A stretch of DNA of 7,403 nt from Caldifarciminota bacterium. Its GTDB lineage: Bacteria > Hydrothermota > Tepidihabitantia > B3-TA06. The position numbers and the translations under genes were made by a program. This document shows, piece by piece, positions 1-5,061 of the stretch. Within the stretch, counting starts at the first letter, position 1. Each line of letters starts with the position of its first letter. The notes under the pieces are model-generated. The model worked only from the letters and a program-made list of their open reading frames with translations. It had not been told where the DNA came from and did no database searches. Location of the stretch: positions 1 through 7,403 of the forward strand of contig WJJO01000381.1 of NCBI GenBank assembly GCA_014729665.1. The letters run 5' to 3'.

Positions 1-1
1 G

Positions 2-640
2 GGCACCGGCAAGACCCTTACGGCAAGGGGATTCGCAGGGACAATAGGACGAAAGATAAAGCAAATAAACGTACCCGAGGTTTTAAGCAAGTGGTGGGGG
101 GAAACCGAAAACAATATCTCGCGGCTATTCAAGAAAGCTAACGAGTCTGATTCGGTGCTCATTCTTGACGAAGCTGATTCATTGGTTCACAAACGCGCAA
201 TAGACCAGGACCGCCAGCACCACAACTCTCATATAAACGTTATGCTGACCGAAATCGAGCGGTTCAACGGCATCTTGATTATGACCACTAACTTTGCTGA
301 CAATCTAGATCCTGCCCTGGAGCGAAGAGTGGATATAAAGCTCGAGTTCCCACGACCCGAGCCCGGTGAGAGAATAAGAATATGGGAGGAATTGATACCT
401 GCCAGGTTGCCCTTGGCCAACGACGTGAACTTCGAATGGTTGGGTGGAGAGTTTGAGCTTTCTGGTGGGGAGATACGCAACGTTATCAAAAATGCCGCCC
501 GTGTGGCGATGAGCAGGAATAACCCAAGAGTCGAATTCCGGGATATCCTGGACAGCATCGAGATGGAGCGATTAAAATCACCTGAACCGAGCGTCAATAG
601 GATCGGTTTTTTTAGAACAGATAAGGAGGTCAAATCATGA
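2..640 (+). CDS. AAA-family ATPase, 5'-truncated (C-terminal 212 residues)
   Basis: This is an open frame entering from the left edge and ending in TGA. The first visible residues, GTGKT, are the end of the Walker A loop, so the N-terminal domain and the start of the motif are missing. In order (residue 1 = first visible): a pore-loop-like KWWGETE (30-36), Walker B with the acidic pair DE (52-57, followed by AD), sensor 1 TTN (95-97), a tandem arginine ERR typical of the AAA arginine finger (107-109), and a sensor 2-like SGGEIRN (154-160). All core catalytic elements of a hexameric AAA ATPase are therefore present and look intact. Such proteins use ATP to remodel or unfold partner proteins; the substrate here is unknown. 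The WW in the pore loop, where an aromatic-hydrophobic pair is usual, fits a substrate-threading role. The stop codon overlaps the next gene's start (ATGA), so the two are translationally coupled. Confidence 0.9.
   Translation, partial: GTGKTLTARGFAGTIGRKIKQINVPEVLSKWWGETENNISRLFKKANESDSVLILDEADSLVHKRAIDQDRQHHNSHINVMLTEIERFNGILIMTTNFADNLDPALERRVDIKLEFPRPEPGERIRIWEELIPARLPLANDVNFEWLGGEFELSGGEIRNVIKNAARVAMSRNNPRVEFRDILDSIEMERLKSPEPSVNRIGFFRTDKEVKS
623..630 (+). promoter_or_regulatory. Strong Shine-Dalgarno for the small gene after the ATPase
   Basis: AAGGAGGT lies inside the last codons of the ATPase, 6 bases before the ATG at 637. It fixes the start of the downstream gene and is the best argument that this gene is translated even though its product is unrecognised. 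Confidence 0.8.
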
Positions 641-1203
641 AACTGGGATGCAAACACGTTGACACAGTCGGATTTAAGAAATTCCAAATCAGTTGTTACA
701 CGTGTAAAGAAACCAGGCAGGGGAGAGGGCTGCTTTACATATTTGCCTTGTTTGAAGGGGTAAGGAACGTCCGAAGTATCGTTGTCGAATGGCACGACTT
801 CCCTTCACTGGGTAGGCAATTTTTCCTCGAGGAGACGTTTCTATCCGGCGATCACGTGACATACGAGTCTTATGACTCAGAAGCACCTGAATACGACGGA
901 GTCACGCTTGCGGCGAAGCTAATCTGTGTTAATCCGTGTAATCTGTGGTTCAATAATCCGCTAACCATCATCCCCCACCCGCATTCCTGCAGTGAGCCGT
1001 CAGCTGTGAGCGGTCAGCGGAAAATGTCCTATTTTGTCCCGCTTCTGTCATACTTCTGTACCCCTTTTGTCCCACTTCTTTCAAATTTGTCCCTCTTTTG
1101 TTGTACTTATGGGGTTCTTTTGGGCGACTTTTGTCTGCCTTTTGTCCTGTTTTTGACACACTTGTTTTGCCCGGTTTTCCCCTTGACATCTTGGGTCTCA
1201 TAG
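637..1203 (+). CDS. Small protein of unknown family, C-terminal half read from repeat DNA
   Basis: I do not recognise this protein. Its start is secure: it overlaps the ATPase stop by four bases and has a near-perfect Shine-Dalgarno site. Residues 1 to about 95 look like a real folded protein: mixed charged and hydrophobic sequence, three cysteines (C5, C20, C23) including a CYTC pair that could be half of a metal site, and an acidic stretch near SYDSEAPEYDG. From about residue 95 (base 921) the frame passes through a dispersed repeat, heptad repeats and an 11-bp T-rich array. It becomes a low-complexity string rich in F, L, P and C (for example PFVPLLS, CLPFVLF). That part is probably not native sequence: the original 3' end may have been replaced by repeat insertion, or a frameshift hides an earlier stop. 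The frame stops at TAG (1201-1203), in the same frame as the TPR gene that follows. Coupling to the ATPase suggests a partner or adaptor, which is inference. Confidence 0.55.
   Translation: MKLGCKHVDTVGFKKFQISCYTCKETRQGRGLLYIFALFEGVRNVRSIVVEWHDFPSLGRQFFLEETFLSGDHVTYESYDSEAPEYDGVTLAAKLICVNPCNLWFNNPLTIIPHPHSCSEPSAVSGQRKMSYFVPLLSYFCTPFVPLLSNLSLFCCTYGVLLGDFCLPFVLFLTHLFCPVFPLTSWVS
921..948 (+). repeat. Dispersed TCTGTGTTAATC repeat, solo arm
   Basis: Three tandem sub-units, AATCTGTGTT, AATCCGTGT and AATCTGTGG, make up this stretch. Almost the same sequence, differing at about three to four positions, forms the right arm of the palindrome at 6025-6051. Here I find no matching CCACAGAG left arm in the 80 bases upstream, so this is a solitary arm. 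It lies inside the open frame starting at 637 and marks where that frame stops looking protein-like. Confidence 0.75.
992..1019 (+). repeat. Four 7-bp GTSAGCN tandem units
   Basis: GTGAGCC, GTCAGCT, GTGAGCG and GTCAGCG follow one another without a gap, forming two 14-bp repeats that match at 12 of 14 positions. The array sits between the TCTGTG-type repeat and the 11-bp array. No function can be read from it. Seven-base periodic GTCAGC strings like this are usually neutral dispersed repeats. Confidence 0.65.
1020..1182 (+). repeat. 11-bp phased T-tract array, about 15 units, consensus CTTTTGTCCCN
   Basis: Successive units starting at 1020, 1031, 1042, 1053, 1064, 1075, 1086, 1095, 1106, 1117, 1128, 1139, 1150, 1161 and 1172 are each 11 bases long, except the unit at 1086, which is 9. 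Examples are CTTCTGTCATA, CTTTTGTCCCA, CTTTTGTCTGC and CTTTTGTCCTG. The T-run is the most conserved part; the last three bases vary. Because 11 is not a multiple of three, this is not a protein repeat. The spacing is close to one helical turn, so the T-tracts lie on one face of the DNA, as in intrinsically curved DNA or an array of protein-binding sites. The array ends one base before the TTGACA at 1183, upstream of the TPR gene. Confidence 0.85.
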
Positions 1204-1210
1204 CTATCCT
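1183..1210 (+). promoter_or_regulatory. Candidate promoter for the TPR gene
   Basis: A perfect -35 box TTGACA (1183-1188) is followed after 16 bases by TATCCT (1205-1210), which matches four of six -10 positions. Transcription from it would begin at about 1217, essentially at the ATG (1216). No Shine-Dalgarno site precedes that ATG, so the message could be leaderless. The -10 box is weak, and the real promoter could lie elsewhere. Confidence 0.35.
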
Positions 1211-1215
1211 CAAGC

Positions 1216-2460
1216 ATGCCTAAAAGAGATAAAACACTCAAACGGCTCCTCAAGGACATGGACAGAGAAGAAAAACGCCTATTCAAGGATGCGGTCAAAG
1301 CAAAGGAAGACTACAACTACCCCGATGCTATAGCAAGGTTCCAGGCTCTGGTAAACTCCATATTCGACTCCGCCGAACGCTGCTACGTACTCAACCAGTT
1401 AGGCGAGGTGCAGATGTCCGCAGGCGACGTTGTCGAGGCCAAGCACTCATACCGGCACGCGGTTACGGTCGCTGAACAGGTCATGCTGACAGAACCCCTG
1501 ATAGACGCCCTTTGCGGCCTTGGCGAGGTTTACCGCGTTCTAGGGAAGCCCGAGCAGGCTATGGAGTCGTTCAACAACGCGCTGGAGCACGCCCGAAAGA
1601 TGAAGGATGACGAGGGAGAAGCCCAGGCCCTTGCAGGCATAGGCGCAACGTATGAGGATACCGAGGATCTGGATGAGGCCGAGATGCATCTAAGGCAGGC
1701 GTTGAAGATTGCCGAACGTATTAACGACAAGGAACATCAGGCATACGTACACGCCAACTGGGGCAACGTTTGTTCGGACCGCGAAGATGACAGCGATGCG
1801 TTAGAACACTACGAGAAGGCGTTCAAGCTCTTCGAAAGACTCGATGACAAGGAAGGCATGGCGTGGATGATGGGTAATATCGGCAATGTGTTTAGAGAAA
1901 GCGATGCAGAAAAGGCGCTCAAGTTCTACCAGAAAGCTTTGGCAATGAATACCGGGATTGGCAATCTGAAGGGCCAGGCGCGCGACTGCAACAACATCGG
2001 CAATATCTACCGTGCACAGGGTGACGGTAAGAAGGCGTTGGAGTACTACACCAAATGCGCAGACCTTGCACACGACGTCAGGTCATACGAAACCGAAGCG
2101 ATCGGTATCTACAATCAGGGTACGGTTTACGTCGACTGGGAGCAGTACGACAAGGGTATAGACTGCTACGAGAAAGCGGCTAAGATGTTCCACGAGATGG
2201 GCGCACACGAGAAGGCCGGGATATGCGAGAGCAACATCAGGGAGATTAAACAGGTGACCTCATCAAAAAAGACTACGATTTCAGGAGGCGGGGAGTCAGG
2301 CATCACGATAGGTCCTGGCGGTTCGTTAGTAATAGGTCCTGAAGGCGTCAAGATTGAGGGCAACGTTACTATCGAGGGGGACGTTTCGTTCGAGGACGGA
2401 GAGGCGGTAATCGGAGGGGATGGGGAAATCGAGATAGAAGAGACTGAGGAAGAGAAGTAA
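1216..2460 (+). CDS. TPR-repeat protein with glycine-rich, bactofilin-like C-terminal tail
   Basis: This 414-residue protein has no signal peptide or membrane segment, so it is probably cytoplasmic. A basic/acidic N-terminus (KRDKTLKRLLKDMDREEKR) leads into about eight tetratricopeptide units between residues 22 and 345. Most are about 40 residues long and share signatures such as GEVYRVLGKPEQAMESFNNAL, GNIGNVFRESDAEKALKFY and NNIGNIYRAQGDGKKALEYY. The 40-residue spacing is that of LGN/Rapsyn-type TPRs, which bind partner proteins in a superhelical groove. From about residue 347 the sequence switches to glycine-rich strands with alternating hydrophobics (GITIG, SLVIG, VKIEG, VTIEG, VSFEDG, AVIGG), then an acidic end EETEEEK. 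The strands resemble the beta-helical repeats of bactofilins and may mediate self-assembly, which is inference. The ATG at 1216 is the first possible start after the in-frame TAG at 1201. A membrane protein gene follows 5 bases after the stop. Confidence 0.9.
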   Translation: MPKRDKTLKRLLKDMDREEKRLFKDAVKAKEDYNYPDAIARFQALVNSIFDSAERCYVLNQLGEVQMSAGDVVEAKHSYRHAVTVAEQVMLTEPLIDALCGLGEVYRVLGKPEQAMESFNNALEHARKMKDDEGEAQALAGIGATYEDTEDLDEAEMHLRQALKIAERINDKEHQAYVHANWGNVCSDREDDSDALEHYEKAFKLFERLDDKEGMAWMMGNIGNVFRESDAEKALKFYQKALAMNTGIGNLKGQARDCNNIGNIYRAQGDGKKALEYYTKCADLAHDVRSYETEAIGIYNQGTVYVDWEQYDKGIDCYEKAAKMFHEMGAHEKAGICESNIREIKQVTSSKKTTISGGGESGITIGPGGSLVIGPEGVKIEGNVTIEGDVSFEDGEAVIGGDGEIEIEETEEEK

Positions 2461-2465
2461 ACTCA

Positions 2466-2840
2466 GTGAATAAAGATTGTGATTCTGTAAAGAAAGGGGG
2501 GACGAGGTGGTGGACGTGGATGGTCGTCGGTGTTGTCGCAGCAGCGATGTGTGCAGGATTCGTGTTCAGATACGAGCTTTTCGGGTCCGATTGTGTCAGG
2601 GCTGTCCGCAGGATTGGCCGGGAGAACGAGGCCGGATTCCTAAAACCTTTAAGGACAGTGAAGGATGAGGTCCTTGCGGACACTATCAAGGCAGGATTCG
2701 ATGCACTTGATTCCCTGCAGTGCTCTGATGCTAAGAGATACTTTAACTCCGCATCAAACCTTACTGCAGATTCCGCAATCAGATTTGTTCTATCGAGCCT
2801 TATTCAGGAATGTGATCTTGAATCAAATGGAGTTCGGTGA
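2466..2840 (+). CDS. Small single-pass membrane protein of unknown function
   Basis: This 124-residue protein starts at GTG only 5 bases after the TPR gene stop, with purine-rich GAGGAAGAG upstream, so the two genes are almost certainly co-translated. A short basic N-terminus (KKGGTR) precedes one membrane helix (about residues 15-34, beginning WWTWMVVGVV), giving an N-in, C-out topology. The outer part (35-124) contains three cysteines (43, 86, 116). Its segment GFDALDSLQCSDAKRYFNSAS looks like a degenerate TPR helix pair (A-x2-YF-x2-A pattern). No lipobox or catalytic motif is visible, and I recognise no family. The natural reading is a membrane anchor or partner for the TPR protein. An ATG at 2520 (M19) lies inside the membrane segment and would delete the basic N-terminus, so the GTG is preferred. 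Confidence 0.75.
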   Translation: MNKDCDSVKKGGTRWWTWMVVGVVAAAMCAGFVFRYELFGSDCVRAVRRIGRENEAGFLKPLRTVKDEVLADTIKAGFDALDSLQCSDAKRYFNSASNLTADSAIRFVLSSLIQECDLESNGVR

Positions 2841-2846
2841 AGACAT

Positions 2847-2874
2847 TTGACATAACGTGAATTTCTCATAAACT
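2847..2874 (+). promoter_or_regulatory. Candidate promoter for the first lipoprotein gene
   Basis: A perfect -35 TTGACA (2847-2852) is followed after 16 bases by TAAACT (2869-2874), four of six matches to the -10 consensus. It would give a leader of about 100 bases. Spacing is the same as in the stronger promoter of the second lipoprotein. The weak -10 box keeps confidence low. Confidence 0.4.
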
Positions 2875-2888
2875 TGAAAAATGTCTGA

Positions 2889-2937
2889 CTGCCCTGTAAT
2901 TAAAAGGCAGATAGGTGAATGTTGCGTGTATTCACGC
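2889..2937 (+). promoter_or_regulatory. Small hairpins in the leader of the first lipoprotein
   Basis: CTGCC (2889-2893) can pair with GGCAG (2906-2910). Downstream, GTGAAT (2915-2920) can pair with ATTCAC (2930-2935), or GCGTG (2924-2928) can pair with CACGC (2933-2937). The last two stems share bases and cannot form together. No T-run follows, so this is not a simple terminator. Stems of five to six pairs in an AT-rich leader may be chance. Confidence 0.25.
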
Positions 2938-2972
2938 CTGAATTTAAAATCCTTAAACCTTCTTATGCAAAT

Positions 2973-2979
2973 AGGAGGT
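2973..2979 (+). promoter_or_regulatory. Shine-Dalgarno that fixes the first lipoprotein start
   Basis: AGGAGGT lies 6 bases before the ATG at 2986. An in-frame ATG 35 codons upstream (2881) lacks such a site and would bury the signal peptide, so 2986 is the true start. Confidence 0.85.
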
Positions 2980-2985
2980 ATTAGA

Positions 2986-3885
2986 ATGAGAAGAAAATAC
3001 ATCTTTGTCCTGTTTACAGCCGTCGCAGTAATGATGCTTGCGGGTTGTAACAACCCGCCAATCAAACCGAGGATAGTTGCTTCAGAAACGTCGGTGGAAT
3101 CGGGAGACGTCGTTATTCTGAGTGCGGCCGAGATTGGCGATCCCGATAATGACACGAGTGATTTGAAACTCAGATGGTCTGCCGATGGCGGAGAATTCAA
3201 CACCGAAACGAGTCTGAACGTCAACTGGACCGCTCCTGATGTTGAAGCGGATGAAATCTTCAGGATTACTCTGACCGTCGAAGACCCCGAGGGTGCAACC
3301 AACTCCCAGTATGTCGACATAACCGTCGCTCCGGATACTACCCCTGATGATGAAGGCCACGAGATTATCCTAGGCAGCGCCGAGAGCAGTCTCGATTTTC
3401 CATTTAACGCAGGCAATTACGGCCGTTCCCAGTTTTTGTACTTCGCAGATGAAATCGATTACTCAGGCAAGATAATTAAAATGGGACTTTCACCGGCGGA
3501 AGATACTACGATTACGTATAAGAACTTGAAGATCTGGTTTGTTCCGGTGGATATCGATTCCATAGTCGATACCCTGGAACACAATATCGATGATGCGCCG
3601 AAGACCCTCGTTTTTCAGAGTGATTCTATTACCTATGGCCCAATGGATGAATGGTTTGACTTCAAGTTCGTCAATGCCTTCAACTATGATGGTATTAAGA
3701 ATCTACTAATCCGGATACAGTACGATATGCTTGGTGACGATGTTGAAGGGGCAAAGACCTATGCTTACGACAAGGCTTCATCAACTAACCGCCACGTCGG
3801 TATAGTGAGATCTGAAGATGAGAAAGGAACCGCTGAAAGCGGAACCCTTTACCTGAAACTGGTTTTCGAGTTGCTACCGGAGTAG
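2986..3885 (+). CDS. Lipoprotein with Ig/PKD-like domain and C-terminal beta domain (paralogue 1)
   Basis: This 299-residue exported lipoprotein begins MRRKYIF, followed by a hydrophobic core and lipobox LAGC; Cys21 would be lipidated and become the mature N-terminus. Residues about 30-114 form an Ig/PKD-like beta-sandwich, with GDPDND, LRWSADGGEF, a WTAPD turn and ITLTVEDPEG. An acidic linker (APDTTPDDEG) leads to a second beta-rich domain (about 122-299). Its markers are YGRSQFLYFADEI, YSGKI, YKNLKIWF, VDTLEHN and FNYDGIKNLLIRI. That pattern, an IYxAsEI strand, a KIW strand and a YDGxxNLL strand, occurs in surface and secreted proteins of many uncultured bacteria; the function is unknown to me. 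The protein is acidic and has no catalytic motif. It shares length, lipobox position and domain order with the gene at 4079. A terminator follows, so it is probably monocistronic. Confidence 0.9.
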   Translation: MRRKYIFVLFTAVAVMMLAGCNNPPIKPRIVASETSVESGDVVILSAAEIGDPDNDTSDLKLRWSADGGEFNTETSLNVNWTAPDVEADEIFRITLTVEDPEGATNSQYVDITVAPDTTPDDEGHEIILGSAESSLDFPFNAGNYGRSQFLYFADEIDYSGKIIKMGLSPAEDTTITYKNLKIWFVPVDIDSIVDTLEHNIDDAPKTLVFQSDSITYGPMDEWFDFKFVNAFNYDGIKNLLIRIQYDMLGDDVEGAKTYAYDKASSTNRHVGIVRSEDEKGTAESGTLYLKLVFELLPE

Positions 3886-3922
3886 TAGGATTTCAGACTG
3901 AGAAAAAAATTCACGATTTATT

Positions 3923-3948
3923 AAGCCCAGTTTGAAGCTGGGCTTTTT
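3923..3948 (+). terminator. Rho-independent terminator after the first lipoprotein
   Basis: AAGCCCAG (3923-3930) and CTGGGCTT (3938-3945) form a perfect 8-bp stem around a 7-base loop, and the T-run continues to 3948. It lies 37 bases after the stop codon and just upstream of the promoter of the next gene. Confidence 0.9.
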
Positions 3949-3953
3949 CATTA

Positions 3954-3981
3954 TTGACAAATACCTGTACGTATCTATAAT
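3954..3981 (+). promoter_or_regulatory. Consensus sigma-70-type promoter for the second lipoprotein
   Basis: TTGACA (3954-3959) and TATAAT (3976-3981) are both perfect and 16 bases apart. They start 5 bases after the preceding terminator, so the second lipoprotein is transcribed independently. Expected transcription start is about 3988, leaving a leader of about 90 bases. Confidence 0.85.
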
Positions 3982-3987
3982 GGCTGC

Positions 3988-4078
3988 AGGGTTTTGGTCA
4001 GGTAAGTTTTTTTTACCTAAGAAAATAAGTCCATGTGTTGGAGGATGGTTCAACTCAACTAAACCATGGAGGACAGAC
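3988..4078 (+). promoter_or_regulatory. Structured leader of the second lipoprotein with competing hairpins and a possible mini-ORF
   Basis: Stem 1 is AGGTAA (4000-4005) with TTACCT (4013-4018), with a U-rich loop. Stem 2 is ATGGTT (4045-4050) with AACCAT (4062-4067). An alternative, CCATG (4031-4035) with CATGG (4065-4069), would overlap the Shine-Dalgarno GGAGG (4068-4072) and compete with stem 2. A second GGAGG at 4040-4044 abuts ATG GTT CAA CTC AAC TAA, a possible five-residue leader peptide, although zero spacing is poor for initiation. Translational control is possible, but no known riboswitch class is recognised. Confidence 0.3.
4068..4072 (+). promoter_or_regulatory. Shine-Dalgarno that fixes the second lipoprotein start
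   Basis: GGAGG lies 6 bases before the ATG at 4079. The longer in-frame reading from 3932 would begin inside the preceding terminator and upstream of the promoter, so it is excluded. Confidence 0.85.
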
Positions 4079-4975
4079 ATGATAAAGAGATACGGTGTGG
4101 CAACACTAATAGCAATAAGCATCCTCCCCCTAGCGGGATGCGATATTCTGAACACTAACAGTCCGCCCGATACACCTGTGATTGCAGCTTCCGCGACCGA
4201 TGTTTTACCTGAAACCGAGGTTACCCTTAACGTAACGTGCACTGACCCGGACGAAGACGAACTCACCTTCAGCTGGCAGGCCACGGGTGGAGCGTTCGAT
4301 CAAACAACCGGAGAGCAGGTTATATGGACCGCACCGGGTGTAAACGGAACCTACACAATCTCAGTCGAAGCCCAGGATCCTTCAGGCGAAACCTCCTCTG
4401 CGAGTATCAATATTGTCGTTTCCGATACCGGCGGCGGGGGAGACGGAGTCTACGTGGTAGTTGGCGAGACCGGCAACGAGGATTTGTGGATACCTTTCAC
4501 AAACGGCGAGTACGGGCTTACCCAGTGTATTTATTACGCCGCGGACATAGGCCGGTCCGGAACCATTACCGAACTGGCGACCATGGCCAGCACCGCCATA
4601 TCCAAGCAGTATAATAATTTCAAGATATGGATGCTCGAGGTGTCGGCAGTCGAGGTGGTAGACACTCTGGAGGATAACTACGGCGGCGGAACTCCTGAAC
4701 TGGTGTACTCCTCGAGCAGTGTTACCTATGGCGACGCACAGAACGAGTGGACCCCTTTCGAGCTCGATACCCCCTTCGACTACGACGGTTCAAGCAACCT
4801 TCTTGTCCAGTTCGAGTTCGAGGGATACGTGGGTAACGTGGCTGCGGTAGGCAGCTACGCGTTTGTCCTTGAAATGGAGGAAGTGAACCGGCACGTGACC
4901 GTGAACGTTAAGGGCAGGGAGAATGGACTGCCAAATCTTGGTGCGACAAGCCTCAGGTTAACTTTTTCAGAGTAG
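4079..4975 (+). CDS. Lipoprotein with Ig/PKD-like domain and C-terminal beta domain (paralogue 2)
   Basis: This 298-residue protein is a paralogue of the gene at 2986. The signal peptide MIKRYGVATLIAISILPLAGC has lipobox LAGC, again with Cys21. An Ig/PKD-like domain (about 34-111) contains CTDPDEDELTFSW, ATGGAF, IWTAPG and YTISVEAQDPSG. A glycine linker (DTGGGGDG) replaces the acidic linker of paralogue 1. The C-terminal beta domain (about 120-298) repeats its landmarks: YGLTQCIYYAADIGRSG, YNNFKIW, VVDTLEDN, VTYGDAQNEW, FDYDGSSNLLV and VNRHV. The sequences differ at many positions, so the duplication is old or the copies are under diversifying pressure. Asp follows the lipidated Cys; in enterobacteria this disfavours outer-membrane sorting, but the rule may not apply here. 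It has its own strong promoter and a strong terminator. No enzymatic motif is visible; a surface or periplasmic binding role is likely. Confidence 0.9.
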   Translation: MIKRYGVATLIAISILPLAGCDILNTNSPPDTPVIAASATDVLPETEVTLNVTCTDPDEDELTFSWQATGGAFDQTTGEQVIWTAPGVNGTYTISVEAQDPSGETSSASINIVVSDTGGGGDGVYVVVGETGNEDLWIPFTNGEYGLTQCIYYAADIGRSGTITELATMASTAISKQYNNFKIWMLEVSAVEVVDTLEDNYGGGTPELVYSSSSVTYGDAQNEWTPFELDTPFDYDGSSNLLVQFEFEGYVGNVAAVGSYAFVLEMEEVNRHVTVNVKGRENGLPNLGATSLRLTFSE

Positions 4976-5004
4976 GTGTGCAGGGATATTTTATCTTCAT
5001 AAAT

Positions 5005-5034
5005 AAGAAGGCCGGTCTTGTGACCGGCCTTCTT
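5005..5034. terminator. Bidirectional rho-independent terminator
   Basis: AAGAAGGCCGGTC (5005-5017) and GACCGGCCTTCTT (5022-5034) form a perfect 13-bp stem around the loop TTGT. It lies between converging genes, 29 bases after the plus-strand stop and 27 bases beyond the minus-strand stop. The arms supply an imperfect pyrimidine tail (CTTCTT) in both directions, so one hairpin can serve both units. Confidence 0.9.
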
Positions 5035-5061
5035 CGTGTTATCGGGTTGGAGGAGGCGAAA

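Noticed and set aside
229..795. 188-codon minus-strand open frame
   Set aside because: It lies opposite the AAA ATPase with its conserved motifs and the coupled gene; its translation is serine/leucine-rich shadow sequence with no recognisable start signal.
1020..1182. CRISPR array
   Set aside because: Units are 11 bases, contiguous and degenerate, with no unique spacers and no cas genes nearby.
968..1298. Two minus-strand open frames across the repeat region
   Set aside because: They are translations of the 11-bp array and the start of the TPR gene; the 11-base period does not fit codons and the products are basic low-complexity sequence.
2369..2689. 106-codon minus-strand open frame across the TPR/membrane-protein junction
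   Set aside because: It is antisense to two well-supported coupled genes and has a low-complexity proline/serine-rich product.
2881..2985. Upstream extension of the first lipoprotein
   Set aside because: It would put 35 residues before a complete signal peptide and ignores the AGGAGGT just before 2986.
2823..3416. 197-codon minus-strand open frame
   Set aside because: It is a shadow of the first lipoprotein, whose lipobox, Shine-Dalgarno and paralogue make the plus strand the real gene.
3932..4078. Upstream extension of the second lipoprotein
   Set aside because: It begins inside the terminator hairpin and upstream of the consensus promoter; the signal peptide starts at 4079.
3874..4284. 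136-codon minus-strand open frame
   Set aside because: It crosses a terminator, a promoter and the antisense of the lipoprotein signal peptide; no support.
4324..4614. 96-codon plus-strand open frame inside the second lipoprotein
   Set aside because: It is an out-of-frame, arginine-rich shadow.
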